Assembly: GCA_035079385.1 (NCBI GenBank) | Contig: JAVHKY010000047.1 | Coordinates: 992,001-1,056,000 of the forward strand | DNA length: 64,000 nucleotides | Direction of reading: 5' to 3' | DNA from: Aspidiotus rigidus | Taxonomy: Eukaryota > Arthropoda > Insecta > Hemiptera > Diaspididae | Shown: positions 12,897 to 24,725 of the stretch, piece by piece | Position numbering within the stretch: the first letter of the stretch is position 1 | How the letters are laid out: every line of letters begins with the position of its first letter | Translations under genes and position numbers: made by a program | Notes under the pieces: model-generated | What the model was told of the DNA's origin: nothing | The model's database searches: none | What the model saw: the letters and a program-made list of their open reading frames with translations, nothing else

Positions 12897-13612
12897 CGAA
12901 ATAAACTGTGCTGTTTGTTCAGTTCTCAGTTTATTTCGATGGTAAGAATTTTTCTCTAATTTTGATCAATGTTGATAATATTACTGAAATTCAAATAAAT
13001 TTTTTTTAATAATAAAATTAGAGATATTACCTAAAAATGAACTTTTATTTAATTATTTTGGATTCAATCAATAATTTTAAATTATTTTGCGAATATAATT
13101 AATAAAAATCATTTTTTTGAGTTTCAATTTTATAAATTTTTGCACTAATATTTTATAGATTTCAATTTTTTAATTTGAAAAGTTGATATAAAAAAGACAG
13201 ATCTCCTTTTTCATAATTAAATATTGAGTATTGATAAGAAGGAAATAATTTATTCTTTCAAAACTCAAGATATGAATTTTTTTTTCTCTACAAATATTAT
13301 TCAATTAATTTGATTATTTTTCATTTCAATCGTGGGTACTAAAATATTATAAAATATAAAAAATATAATTAATATCATTCATTTATATTACTATTATAAC
13401 TTTGAATATAATTATGAATTCAATAAGTCAAATAAAAAGAAAATACTTGCAATATGTAAAATTCAAATCCTGACTCACGTCCATTAAAAAAATTTTTTAC
13501 ATCATGATTATTAATTATTGTTGTTTAAATCAAAATAAAATAGTGAATTATCAAATAAAAATTCTTAATTCATATTATTCAAGTCAATCATATTTAAAGA
13601 AATAAAAAAAAA
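12590..13612 (+). repeat. ~1-kb AT-rich repeat, copy 1
   Basis: Nearly identical over its length to copy 2 at about 14364-15413, in the same orientation. It starts at 'attaccgaatgac' and ends in an A-rich tail after 'catatttaaagaaa'. Early in the copy (12852-12894) is an uninterrupted run of about 40 A, which in copy 2 is a shorter mixed A/AAG tract. Immediately after it is a hairpin pairing 'aaataaactg' with 'cagtttattt'. No coding potential. Confidence 0.85.
12852..12894 (+). repeat. Poly(A) tract of about 40 bases
   Basis: A single long homopolymer inside the ~1-kb repeat copy 1. The matching site in copy 2 (about 14645-14692) is interrupted and partly replaced by AAG units, so this tract has expanded or decayed independently in the two copies. 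Confidence 0.85.
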
Positions 13613-13739
13613 TTAGAAGCCATTGCAGACGTTGCAATGGCAGCGGGGAACCCGCAATTCCTTAACTCGACCTCTCAGGTGGTGTGGAACTGAGTTGATA
13701 TTCTTGTCATATAATTCAAATCGAAATTATCATTCTACA

Positions 13740-14212
13740 TTCCCTCCTATCATATATAGCTCGAGAGTCGAAATTCTTCTAAGTCCCCCTTCTATCATAT
13801 ATAGCTCGGAAGTCACGATTCTTCCAAGTCCCCCTCCTATCATATATATCTCAAGACTCGAAATTCTTCTAAGTCCCCCTCCTATCATATATAGCTCGAG
13901 TCTCAAAATTTTTCTAAGTTTTTGGTTGGACGGCGGACGGTAGCTCGAAAATCAAAATTCTTCCAAGTCCCCCCCCCCTATTATATGTATATAGCTCGAG
14001 ACTTTACATTCTTCCAAGTCCCCCTCCTATCATATATAGCTCGAGTCTCAAAATTTTTCCAAGTTTTTGGTTGGACGGCGGACGGTAGCTCGAAAGTCAA
14101 AATTCTCCCAAGTCCCCCCCCCCCCGTATTATATATAGCTCGAGACTTTAAATTCTTCCAAGTCCCCCTCCTATCATATATAGCTCGAGACTCGAAATTC
14201 TTCCAAGTCCCG
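13740..14212 (-). repeat. 45-bp satellite array, about 10 units
   Basis: Tandem copies of a unit built around 'tcctatcatatatagctcg', then 'gactcgaaattcttc' and 'aagtcccc'. Twice (about 13918 and 14063) the array is interrupted by the same 'ttttggttggacggcggacgg' type block, giving a higher-order repeat of roughly 145 bases. The unit length is a multiple of three, so long open frames appear (13623-14215) that are not genes. Confidence 0.9.
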
Positions 14213-14227
14213 TAACCTAACCTAACC
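14212..14227 (-). repeat. Short telomere-like (CCTAA)n run
   Basis: About 2.5 units of CCTAA follow the satellite array directly. TTAGG is the common arthropod telomere motif. This run is far too short to be a telomere and could be chance or an internal scar. Confidence 0.35.
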
Positions 14228-14363
14228 TGCGAACGTGGGCGGGACGCGGACGCGAACGTTTTCTGAGGATGTAATCTCCTAATAAAATGGATAGCGGGTT
14301 GCCCGCTAAAAATCCATGATCACCTTTGCAACTAGCGCTACCTAGTGTAGGTTACGCCACCTA

Positions 14364-15413
14364 TTACCGAATGACCCCTCCCTCAGCGACGCCGCCGATC
14401 TTTTTTAGTTTCCATGCGCATCGCCGCAAGACAAAACGTTCCTTTTCAATTGCGTGGATACTACTACTGTTAATTGAAGCTCCAGAACAAACGTTGCGTT
14501 GCGTCTTGCGACGATGCGCGGCAACTGAACAAGATAATATGAGAACGCATTTTCTATCAGAAAACAGTTCTAGGTTTTCAAACGATTCCCAATTGTTGCG
14601 TGGTGTTAAATTATTGCTCTTTGCAACATGTTAAACATCATCAGGCAAAACAAAAAAAGAAAAAAAAAAGAGAAGAAGAAGAAGAAGAAATAAACTGTAC
14701 AGTTTGTTTAGTTCTCAGTTTATTTCGATGGTATGAATTTTTCTCTAATTTTGATCAATGTTGACAATTACTGAAATTCAAATGAATTTTTTTAAATAAT
14801 AAAATTAGAGATATTACCTAAAAATGAACTTTTATTTAATTATTTTGGATTCAATCAATAATTTTAAATTGTTTTGCGAAAACAATTAATAAAAATCATT
14901 TTTTAGAGTTTCAATTTTATAAATTTTTGCATCAATATTTTTTACGGATTTCAATTTTTTAATTTGAAAAGTTGATATATTATTATCTCAAAAAAGACAG
15001 ATCTTCTTTTTCTTAATTAAATATTGAGTATTGATAAGAAGGAAAAAATTCATTCTTTCAAAACTCAAGATATGATTTTTTTTTTTCTCTACAAATATCA
15101 TTCAATTAATTTGATTATTTTTCATTTCAATCGTGGGTAGTAAAATATTATAAAATATAAAAAATATAATTAATATCATTCATTTATATTACTATTATAA
15201 TTTTGAATATAATTATGAATTCAATAAGTCAAATAAAAAGAAAATACTTGCAATATGTAAAATTCAAATCCTGACTCACGTCCATTAAAAAAATCTTTTA
15301 CATCATCATTATTAATTATTGTTGTTTAAATCAAAATAAAATAATGAATTATCAAATAAAAATTCTTAATTCATATTATTCAAGTCGATCATATTTAAAG
15401 AAAAAAAAAAAAA
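14364..15413 (+). repeat. ~1-kb AT-rich repeat, copy 2
   Basis: Second copy of the repeat at 12590-13612, about 1775 bases downstream. The similarity begins at 'attaccgaatga' and stops in an A-rich tail (about 15400-15413). A GAA/AAG microsatellite (about 14670-14692) replaces part of the long A-tract of copy 1. The pair flank the hairpin-bounded satellite element. Confidence 0.85.
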
Positions 15414-15722
15414 AGATGATGAAAATTTTAGTAATTTATCATGAAAACAAAATCATTATTTTAAGATACAAATAAAAAATATAATTAAATGACCTACTTT
15501 TACTACTGTTTAGTTCGCATTTCTCTTTATTTCTGTCTATTTTTACATTTTGTTGTCTCGTGATGGTGTTCAGTATTTCTGTTTACTTTGATATGTATCT
15601 GTAAGATATAATCAAAGCAATTTTCACAAGGAGATAGTCCGCCCCTCTTCAGGCAATTTGAATTTCAACTTTTAGGCTATAAATATGAATTGCGATTTCA
15701 GAGGAGGCGAGTGTTAATACAG

Positions 15723-15923
15723 CTTTTCCAGTATTCCGAATTGCATACGTATTCCCCTACGAGTTATCGAGTTGATGATATTTCTAACATTGCTCCAATG
15801 GGTGTTGCTGGATTCCATACTCATTCTCATTCTGAAGTAGTTTGCCATAAGAGCAATGTTAGAAATACCACCAACTCGATAACACGTAGGAGAATACGTA
15901 GGCAATTTGGAATACTAGGAAAG
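15723..15923. repeat. 200-bp palindrome (long hairpin)
   Basis: Arms 15723-15795 and 15851-15923 are reverse complements with a few mismatches, separated by a 55-base loop. The mirror symmetry produces similar open frames on both strands (84 and 63 codons), which are not genes. It could be a foldback/MITE, or a transcript from it could fold into a long hairpin. I see no clear target-site duplication. Confidence 0.85.
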
Positions 15924-15944
15924 CCCTATATTCCAAAAAGTTGA

Positions 15945-18900
15945 AAATTTTGATTTTCGAGATGATATATTTACATGAGGGTGATCGGGAGTAATCCTGA
16001 CTTCCTAACTAAGTATTCATAATTTTTTTTTTTTTTTTTTTTTTAACGAGCATTTAAGGAACACAACCGGGCTATTAGCTCGACGAATATTACATATGAG
16101 TATAGGTGTAATTTACATTTTGGCATGATGAGTTAGGGATGAATATGGTGATGGTAGTAGTGTGCGAATTATTACTTTTATATGTGTATAATATATATTT
16201 ATTGATAAGTATATATAATTTTTTTTTTTTTTATACATGGAGGAGTAAAATTGGGTGAGGCGTATGTATTGGAGGGAGGAGGTTATTGAATAATGAATAG
16301 TGGAACTTGAAAAAATCTTATTCAGTGGTAGTACATTGAAAAATTTCGATTAATCTTTATAATATACATAGATTCCAATCAATTATCAAAACCAAATTCG
16401 GTAAGGACTTATTCAATTTCTAATTTTCCCATCGCACCAATGAACACATAGGAAAGATGTCATTTCAATCACACGAGGTGTCATCCTTTTCGTACGCTTA
16501 TTCAACTCGATTACATTTTCGAACGTTCACGCTTTCAAAAAATAACCAGCAACGCACTAACGACGTTTCATAAAGGATAAAATGGTGTAGGTAGAAAACA
16601 TTGATGATACATAGGTCCACCACCCGTTTCGTGGAAATGCTCTAAGAAGCTTTAGCCTCTCACTTCATAGCAAATATCACGAGTCACTAGCATGAAAGTC
16701 TGTTCCAGGCCTTTAGAAATCCGTGCGATGAGAAACATTAAAGTGACAAAATTAATTTCACTAAAAAATACATCGTCGCGAGTTGACATCTCACCTATAT
16801 CCAGTTAAAATTTACATTTCATCGAGTCAAATTGAATAAAAATGTTTTTCGGCATTTGTACACGCTTTCGACCTCTCGCATAATCATTATATTCTCGCAG
16901 AAAAAAATGATTTTAATGAGGGCGAGTCGACTCGTGACAACGGATTTCTTCTAGAATTTGTCAAGCTTTCTCTTCCTTTTCTGCGTTCGAGGATATTTAT
17001 CGTAAAGGGGCATTTGCTACCCATTACGTTTCTCGAAGTTTGTATTACAAGATGATAAAATGAATGAGCTTCCGCTCGCCCGCCTCATTCAACTAGATTT
17101 TCGGTTAGAAAATTTTGTCAATTAATAAATCACGTTGATAGTATTTTTGATCAATGTATTTACGCGAGAATCCGACTTCTGACCAAATATTTCTAACCTA
17201 TAATCCTTCTCTGTCAATGATTATATCCAATTTATACTCCATCCAGTGCACGGTTGACCTTCCAATTTTTCTATAATCTATTCGTTTTCACTTTTGCTGA
17301 TTTTTGATACGCTTTACAAAAGCGTTCTCGTTCCGAAACCTCATAATCTAAAGACTGGGGTGGCGGAAGGTCGAACGGAATGATTGAGTATTTTTATTTG
17401 ACCACACAAACTTGAAAATGCTCGGATAATTAATTTCAGCGAATAGATTTAGTGACCAATAGAAACGAAACTTCTTTAAATCTACGCGACTCGTTTAACG
17501 ATTCATCTTCAGAACAAGTACGTACAGGATGAAAAAAAAAAAAAGAATATTCATGAGAAATATTCATAAATATCCTGATTAAAAGAGTCGTAGACTCTGA
17601 ATTTATGGGAGAAAATTATCGTTGAATCATTATCATTATTAAAACAGCGAAATGAGCAAGACCAAATGTACACGATTTTGATGAAAAGTGGCAATCATCG
17701 AATATTGGTAAGATAGAGTCGTTCCATTACCGAATAAACTGCCACATCTTTTAGGATTGAAAATATAAAGGCCCCCCAACGCCGAAAGAAATGAGATCCG
17801 ATTTATCATCAACACTGAAAAATTACTTCTTTGTTTTCATACTCGTAGAGAGTAATTGTTTGAATTTTGGTCATTTATTACTTAAAGCGCGAAATTTAGG
17901 GGAAGTAGCGCAATTTAAACGGGTACGTTACTTTCTTCGACGACCTAGTCCGCGACTCTTATTGAGAAACCATCTGACTTCGCAATAATGCAGAGTATTT
18001 CGGCTGGAAACGAATAAAATAACGTTTTTTTGATGTTTCGAAACTCAGTATAACAGGGCATCTTCACATTTCAGTAACGAAATACGATCCGTATTTATTA
18101 GGAAGAAAAGCTCTCCAGAATACTGAGGAAACTTTGGCTGCTCTATTTATTGTAACTTAACGTTAAATTATTATGAAAATAATGTGTTTCGGTTTGCAAA
18201 CGCATTCCCTCTCGCTTCCCTATAGCTTTTCAAACTTTTCTATTGTTATACCAACGCTTTTCTTACGAGCAGTTTGTTCATCTACTAAAGTATTTACCCA
18301 GAATAATTTTTCTCTAATTAAACGATAATGAAACGAAGAACTTAGTTATAAGAAAAACGAAAAAAGGAGGAAGAAAAATATGGATCGTAACCTTTGGACT
18401 CAAAAATCAGACACAAATATAAAAATGGAGCAAACAGTTTGGAGTTATCCTAGCTATAGTCACGAGATGTACGGAATTATTTTTTCATATTTTGTTTTCT
18501 CTTTTTTCAACGAATATCCGGAAAGATGTCGGCCATCACCATGATTGGCTTACTCGACGCTTTTCATTACTTTTTTCCCCATTTTTTTCCCCCATACTTA
18601 CGGAGATTTACAACCAAAAGCGATTTTAATAGAGCTTATAGAGGAAAACAGCCAGGCCGGAAAAGAGATAAGAACGCCGAGATTAAATGTCTATACATGT
18701 CGTTCGGTCTGCAAAGAAAGGTCTCAGTATGCAAGGAACATCGGTTCATCAAAAAAGGGAAATAGATACGGGTTTATGAAATAAAAATGTGAATATCCAA
18801 TCAAGCATGAAACTCTCGTCTACAACGAAGATTTATATTTACTCATAAATGCACACGATGGGTATAATTTCATAACACTGTGATTTTCAGTTAATTACGA

Positions 18901-20960
18901 ACGAACAAAAATTATAAATAAAAGTATAATGGATAAATTTTCGAAAAGCGTCTTTTGTATGAATGTTTTCGTATCACCAAAAAAAGCCCGAAAACCGAAA
19001 ATAACTTGTTCCAGGTAGAGTCGCTCGGGAAAGGAGATAGAGAGGTGTATCACTCTTCTAAAGGTTTTGTCATTTGGCAGACAAATTTAATATAGCTTTG
19101 TTACCTTGGAAGATTTGATATTTTCATCTTTGGTTTTTATAAGAAGCTGCTTAAGAATGTTAGAATTATATAATAAACAGAGAGGGAGCCAAAGTGGCGA
19201 AGGGTGCGGCCCAATTCGACCTTAAGGTTGCCGGCCAGCGGACAACTTTTCCGAAAAACTGCCCGATAAAACAGGTCCCTAAAATGAAGAAACAGAAACC
19301 TATTGTAGTCGAGATCGAAGTACGAAATATTCGAACTTTCACACATATAGCATCATTTCTGAAAATGAAAGAGAATGAAAAGATTTTTGTCGCGTCGAAA
19401 GTATTCTCTAGGAGGAAAACGAGATTTTTTGGAGACTCTAAGATGTTTCAAATAAAATTACATCACTTTTATCAAACTGTAAGCTAGATCCCTCGCTATG
19501 ACAAGAAATTTACTTTTGTAATCGAGAAATACACGTCTCATAATAGAAGAAGGTCCATTCACAAAAATCAAAACAACTCAGAATGTTATCAACATGTGCA
19601 TCGTTTGAAGAATCAAGGAAATATTATTCCTCCATAGTTTTCTCCGCACAGAAATGTAATAAAATTTTAGAAAGAAAAATCGTCGCACGGAAATTTCGAC
19701 CTTCACGCAGGAAATTTTTTCCAACAGAATTCTAGAAGAGTTGAAAAAAAAAATTACCGCGAACAAAATATGTTTTCTGTAGAAAAAAGTTCTTCATGGA
19801 AAATTAGCTGTATATAAAATCATAATCTCGGTCGCTTTGAACGTCGATAAACAAAATTGCTAGCATATACGTATCACGCGTATCAAATGGGGAACACGTA
19901 CTCCAACTTATATGACTTTGATACGAAACACGGATGATAAAAACGAATTTTTTCCGTTTTACGGAGAAAATAGAAAATAGGGACTCGTAAGATCTACATA
20001 GTATCGACAGCTTCCGAACTACATTAAGTATTTGTATAATGGTTTTTTAAAACAGAAAAGATATGACTCGCCTCATCTTGTGTACGAGCGTGTCACCTTT
20101 TTCCTCATACATTATTTATCTACATACAGTGTTTTCAAATCTCAATATCAACAAAACACATTATTTACCATTATTTTTATGTATGAAACAGCTTATGTCA
20201 GTATAAATCCATATTTGTGATAGGTACGTAGCTCGTTTGGAGACCTTTTCATATCATCGCGTAATAATTTAATATGGACGTTCTATCTATGAGACGTAAA
20301 ACGATTATTATCCGTATCTCGTAAAATTACTATCGCAGAAATGAGGTAAACGATATTAATAAGAAATGAAGTAAGATCTTGGTGTACTTCACAAGCGAAA
20401 AGTGAATAACGGCATCGCTCACTTGAGAAGACTCCAAAGTTGAATCTTTTCTGACCTATCCGCTAAATTATTTCCCCCTGTCTGCTCAATTTCACTACCA
20501 CCCTTGCACCTCACATATCATTCTATGTCTAGAATCAAAACCAAGTCTACCAGGACTCCAAGCAAGTTACATCCTTTCCTGAAATCACTGAGACGATACC
20601 CTTCCATCTCATCAGACCTAATGATTCATTACCGGTCACTCATTTCAATCAAATCGGCCCAGATCACCTGGTCACCTTGAAATAGGAAGTCAAGGCGTGA
20701 GGACATTCTTCTCGTTTGCCTGAAACTATAGGACAGAATCTAATCACTCAATTATGCTTCTCCGCCTTTGCCTTCTGCTCGTTCTGGAATTGAAAAACAG
20801 CATCCGTGGGTCCCCTTTTCTTCAATCCTCAACATTAATCTTCGTGACCATCATAAAGTATCGTAGAACTTCTCTCCATCCTTAGCAAACAATGCTGAAA
20901 CACCCAAAAATGTTCAGTCTTTTACTATAACCAACTATTTTATACTACGCTATCCACAAA
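15945..20960. other. No gene recognised; simple poly(T) tracts
   Basis: There is a run of about 20 T near 16023-16044 and another near 16208-16220. Short frames of up to 97 codons (for example 19194-19487 +) have no recognisable domain. No long direct or inverted repeats were seen by eye. Confidence 0.45.
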
Positions 20961-21043
20961 CTTCATTAAAAATACAGTATGTAGATTCTAGATTTCATTC
21001 GCCGAGTCTTCAATCATATTGTATGGAATTGAACAATTAGTAA

Positions 21044-21066
21044 TGAAGAGAGAGAGAGAGAGAGAT
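21044..21066 (+). repeat. (GA)n microsatellite
   Basis: About nine GA units, directly upstream of the short PLE relic. Confidence 0.8.
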
Positions 21067-21074
21067 AGGAAGCC

Positions 21075-21265
21075 ATTGTTATCAAAAATCCTGTATTTCC
21101 CTTCTTCTGGACGGTCTGCCAAGGTGCATAAGGCTGGCACTCCTATTCACCCCGTCATTTTTTTATGTCTCCTCTTCGTCTTATTCGCGGATACTCCTTA
21201 TCCGCTTGCCAAATTTTTGGACGAATGGTTCGAATTTCCCCCCTCGAGTCGCAGCGGTACAAATT
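21075..21265 (+). pseudogene. Short Penelope-like reverse transcriptase fragment
   Basis: A single stretch reading 'LYFPSSGRSAKVHKAGTPIH', then a gap with non-matching residues, then 'DTPYPLAKFLDEWFE'. This corresponds to the 'K.HK....RP....P.Y.lAkfL..wf' finger block seen in the other PLE copies in the window. Only about 60 codons remain, with no catalytic block. Confidence 0.75.
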
Positions 21266-21519
21266 GTGTTACTGATAGCCGTGCACTCGCATGATGTGGA
21301 GGAATCCTTTTCCGAGACACAAGAAGACAATCATCTCCTTTGTATTGTCATGCTCATGAATTCCAATATTTGAAACATTGTCACCTCAACTTGAGAGGAG
21401 ATTCCTGCACTTCATGGAAGTGCACGGCTCCCAGTAACACAGTTTGTACCTATACGACTTCAGGGGAACAAAAATAAACATTCAACACATTAAAGTAAAG
21501 GAAATGAATCTTAGGGGTG

Positions 21520-22265
21520 GGTGTGTATCGGTTTTTTACTATCTCCAGAGCGTCCTAGCGACTGGAGAATTTATTGACTATTTTTTTCCAACTTGTAAGA
21601 CTTATTAACATAAGATTTGACCTAATTGATGAAGAAGATACCAAAAATCAGAGCTCTCCATGTTCAAAAAGTGGATTTTCTGAACTTGGTATTTCTAGAC
21701 CGTTCCGGCAATTGGAGAATTTATTGACTAACTCGGCGGATGTATTTACATAGGAATTGACCTTGTTGATAAACAGGATATGAAAAATCACGGTTTTCCA
21801 TGTTGGAAAAGTGGATTACCTGGAGTTTTTACTATTTCCAGAGCATCCCAGAAACTGGAGAATTTTTTGACTATTTTTTTCAAACTCAGCGGACATGTTT
21901 ACATAGGAATTGAATGAACGCAATACCAAAACTCACGGTCCTCCAGGGTAAAAAATTGGATGTTCTCAATTATTTGTCCTTTCCAAACCATAACAGTAGC
22001 TGAAGAATTTGTTGACTATTTTTTTCGAACTTGGCGTACATGTTTACTTAGGAATTGAACGAATTGATGAATGAAATACCAAAACTCACGGTCCTCCAGG
22101 GTGAAAAAGTAAATTTTCTCACTTCTCTTCTATTTTCAGACTGTTCCAGCGACTGGAGTATTTTTCAACTATTTTTCTCAATCTAACGTACTCCACCTAA
22201 TCGGTGGACGTGTTTACATAAGAATTGACCAAATCGATAAACGAAATACTAAAAATATATTTTTG
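21520..22265 (+). repeat. ~150-bp degenerate tandem repeat, about five units
   Basis: Each unit contains 'ctggagaattt.ttgactatttt', then a 'gtttacataggaattga' block, then 'aataccaaaa.tcacggtcctcca'. The 'ggagaattt' landmarks recur roughly every 140-157 bases (near 21559, 21709, 21853, 21993 and 22150). The units are clearly related but diverged, so the array is old. No coding signal. Confidence 0.8.
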
Positions 22266-22730
22266 GTCTATCAACATTCCCATTTCATCTCATGGAGGAA
22301 TGCGTATTTTTCACCTCGAACATTGACCAATGATTTCTCGCGGTCTATTGCGGTAGCAGTCATAGTTCACCCCGCTATTCATGGAAAAATCACAGAAATT
22401 CATTAAATATTGATTCTTTTGGGAATATTGCACCTCACCGAGGACTATGGTACTCATGTATGTTGTAGTGGAGGGTATGGCGCTTCAAGTGAATGATTTT
22501 TCCCAGGTGCCTCCCCCCCGATTTTTTTTTTATTCGAGTTTGAAGTTTTGTTATAGCTAGAAACTAGGGAAAATATGAATGGTTTTTTTTGAAAAAAATA
22601 CCATGGATGAACACTAAAATGTCCTCAAGTTTCATTGCTGTGCGATCATTATTGGCTGAGATATAGCCATTTAGATTTTAGGCCTAAAAATCACTCTGCA
22701 GCCCATGTGGGTGAGCGGATGGGTCCAATT
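22266..22730. other. No gene recognised
   Basis: Non-coding stretch between the ~150-bp tandem array and the next PLE relic. It contains C and T homopolymers near 22516-22532. Confidence 0.4.
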
Positions 22731-22789
22731 TTTTGGATTTCGAGTTTTCTCATTGGGGACAATATTTTGACGGACATTTGAAACATTTT

Positions 22790-24725
22790 CCGACCAAGGC
22801 CATTTTCCCCCCTTACCCGACTAGAGCCTTTCATCTTCCTTATTCCAAAAATTCAGTCACTCTTCTCGACGCCATTGAGGACGTCACTCCTTCTCCAGGT
22901 TCTTCTTTAGTTTTGATGTTGTAGGTCTGTTCCCACACATCTCTAAAAACCCCACTCTTCGATCTCTAGATGAGCTCACCTTCCTCACGAATAAATCATC
23001 GAATTTTCCAAACCTCTTGATACTTGTTCAACACTTAACTTTTGTAAATTCAGGGATAATAAATCCCATGAGTTTCCTGGTGAAGTCGGTATACCAATTG
23101 GTTCCATCTACGGCTCACTTATTTATGAAGCTTTTGTGCATACAATCGAAACAGATTTGTTTTTTCTGTATCACTCCCACGGTTCATGTTCTCACAGGAA
23201 CATCGATTACGTCTTGTGCCCACGGAATGATTCCAAACCCTTCCTAAGTGAGTTTCTTAACCTTCTTAACAGATTTTATCCATCTACACATTTCACAGAG
23301 ACGTATTGGCTCAGATTTTTTAGGCCGGGTAAAAAATCCTCATCTTCGAATTTTCAATAATTTTCTCGCAACCTTCGTAAGCCTTTTCGGGTTGCGCCAG
23401 CACGACATCGCTGTTCGCGGGGCCATTAGCTATTTCGCGGTAAATGACTCCGCAAACGCCTCTTTTTGATTTGGACTTTATGCGGGACCTCTTGCGATTT
23501 TGCGGCAAATGACATTGCAAACACCTCTCTTCCAATTTGGACTATTTACGGGACCTTTTGCAAATTTTCTGGCAAATGATACTGCAAACGCCCCTTTTCC
23601 AATTTGAACTATTTGCGGGATCTTTCGCAATTTTCTGGCAAATAACACTTCAAACATTTCCGATTTAGACTATTTGCGTGACCTTCTACTATGTTGTGGC
23701 AAATGACACCGTGGACAGCTCTTTTTCAATCTGTACTATTTGCGGGACTATTTGCGATCTAATTGCAAGTGACACCGAAAACGTCTATTTCCCGATTTGG
23801 ACTATTTGCGGTACCTTTTGCGATTTGGCGGCAAAATGGCACAGCAAATGCCGCTGATCCAATTTGGACTATTGGCCAATGCCGTGCTGGATCACATCCC
23901 TCGTCAGGCAACTTAAACACTTATGGTCAAACTTTCAAGCATTTTCTCGCGGGCCCCATACAACTTTCGCGGGACTTTTCTGGCTGTAGATCCTCAACCA
24001 CCAGGTCGGGACAGTGCCACACTAAGAATCCCTATGATCAAATTCTTCGATCTCTCGCTTCTCATTGTTCAGGAACACCATCAGTTGAGTATCTTCTTAC
24101 CTATGGATCATCTTTTTGCCTTATGAACAGCAACCTCGCGGCTTTCAATTCCACAATCCACTGACTAGTTTAAATTCGGATGGACCTTTCTGATTTCGCA
24201 TTCGTAAATTCCTTGCTAAGTCCAACAACCTTAATATTAACGTTGAGAGAATGATCCGTAAAGAAATCATTATCACCTTCCTCCCTTCTTCCATACTCTG
24301 AAGAAATCGAAAAGAGACAAATAGATCAGGCTTCCCTATCTTGGGAAATCTTCCTGTGATTTAAGTCACATTTTCCGCTACTTTGGTTTTCGTCCCGCTT
24401 ATTACAAACAGTTTTCTACTCCTAAGCGTTTCCTTGGGAGAACCAAGGATGAAATTCCTCGTGAAGAGGAGAGTGGAATTGATAGAACTGCTTATCGAGA
24501 TTGCCCTGCCTTCTACGTAAGTAAGGCTAGCAGACAGGTCAATTTTAAGATTGATTTCAGCCGTGTCTGATTATCTGATTTCCACCGGCTATAGCTACAA
24601 GCCTATAAAGGGGGTTCACATCGAATATTCACGTCTGAAACGATTGGCATTAGAAGAAATCGAAATCATGCGTCATTATCTTCGTGCTGACATCACACTC
24701 CTCAACAGGTTTGTTCCTGAGTAAG
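22790..24725 (+). pseudogene. Penelope-like element relic, split by a 66-bp minisatellite
   Basis: The RT half is visible as 'LLDAIEDVTPSPGSSLV' (about 22863-22913), a decayed catalytic region 'HRNIDYVLCPRNDSKPFLSE' (about 23193-23250) and 'FLNLLNRFYPSTHFTE' (about 23252-23300). After a minisatellite insertion the GIY-YIG half resumes. It reads 'FRYFGFRPAYYKQF' (about 24372-24415), 'YRDCPAFYVSKASRQVN' (about 24494-24545) where the PLE consensus has FY-x-GKTSRQ, and 'LEEIEIMRHLRADITLLNRFVPE' in two blocks (about 24650-24722). Stops and shifts are numerous. The 3' end is near 24725. Order and content match the PLE at 57.7-58.4 kb. Confidence 0.85.
23390..23885 (+). repeat. 66-bp minisatellite, about seven units, locus 1
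   Basis: Units read roughly 'ggcaaatgacaccgcaaacg', 'cctcttttccgatttggact', 'atttgcgggaccttttgcg'. Flanking blocks ('ttaggccgggt' upstream, 'atggtcaaactttcaagcat' downstream, 'cttttctggctgtagatcctc') also occur around the second array at 40.0-40.7 kb. Minisatellite and flanks therefore travel as one element, inserted into a PLE at this locus. Confidence 0.85.

Larger units (their letters stand above)
13613..14320 (-). mobile_element. Hairpin-bounded element (AGCGGG type) carrying 45-bp satellite
   Basis: The left boundary has two hairpins: a stem of 'ccattgca/tgcaatgg' (13618-13640) and GCGGG-GAA-CCCGC (13643-13655). The right boundary has AGCGGG-TTG-CCCGCT (14293-14307). Between them lies the 45-bp satellite array. 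Read on the minus strand, the element begins 'atttttAGCGGG' and ends with the ccattgca/tgcaatgg hairpin, three bases, then 'CTAA' followed by T. That resembles a Helitron 3' end (hairpin then CTRR, insertion before T). The element at 44.8-45.1 kb has the same two ends. No protein is encoded, so it is non-autonomous. The Helitron-like assignment is inference. Confidence 0.6.

Noticed and set aside
13623..14215. Two long frames with repeated 'PPIIYSS' peptides
   Set aside because: Same 45-bp satellite in the opposite orientation.
14212..14227. Telomere
   Set aside because: Only about 2.5 CCTAA units with unique sequence on both sides.
15690..15944. Similar frames on both strands (84 and 63 codons)
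   Set aside because: Produced by the 200-bp palindrome.
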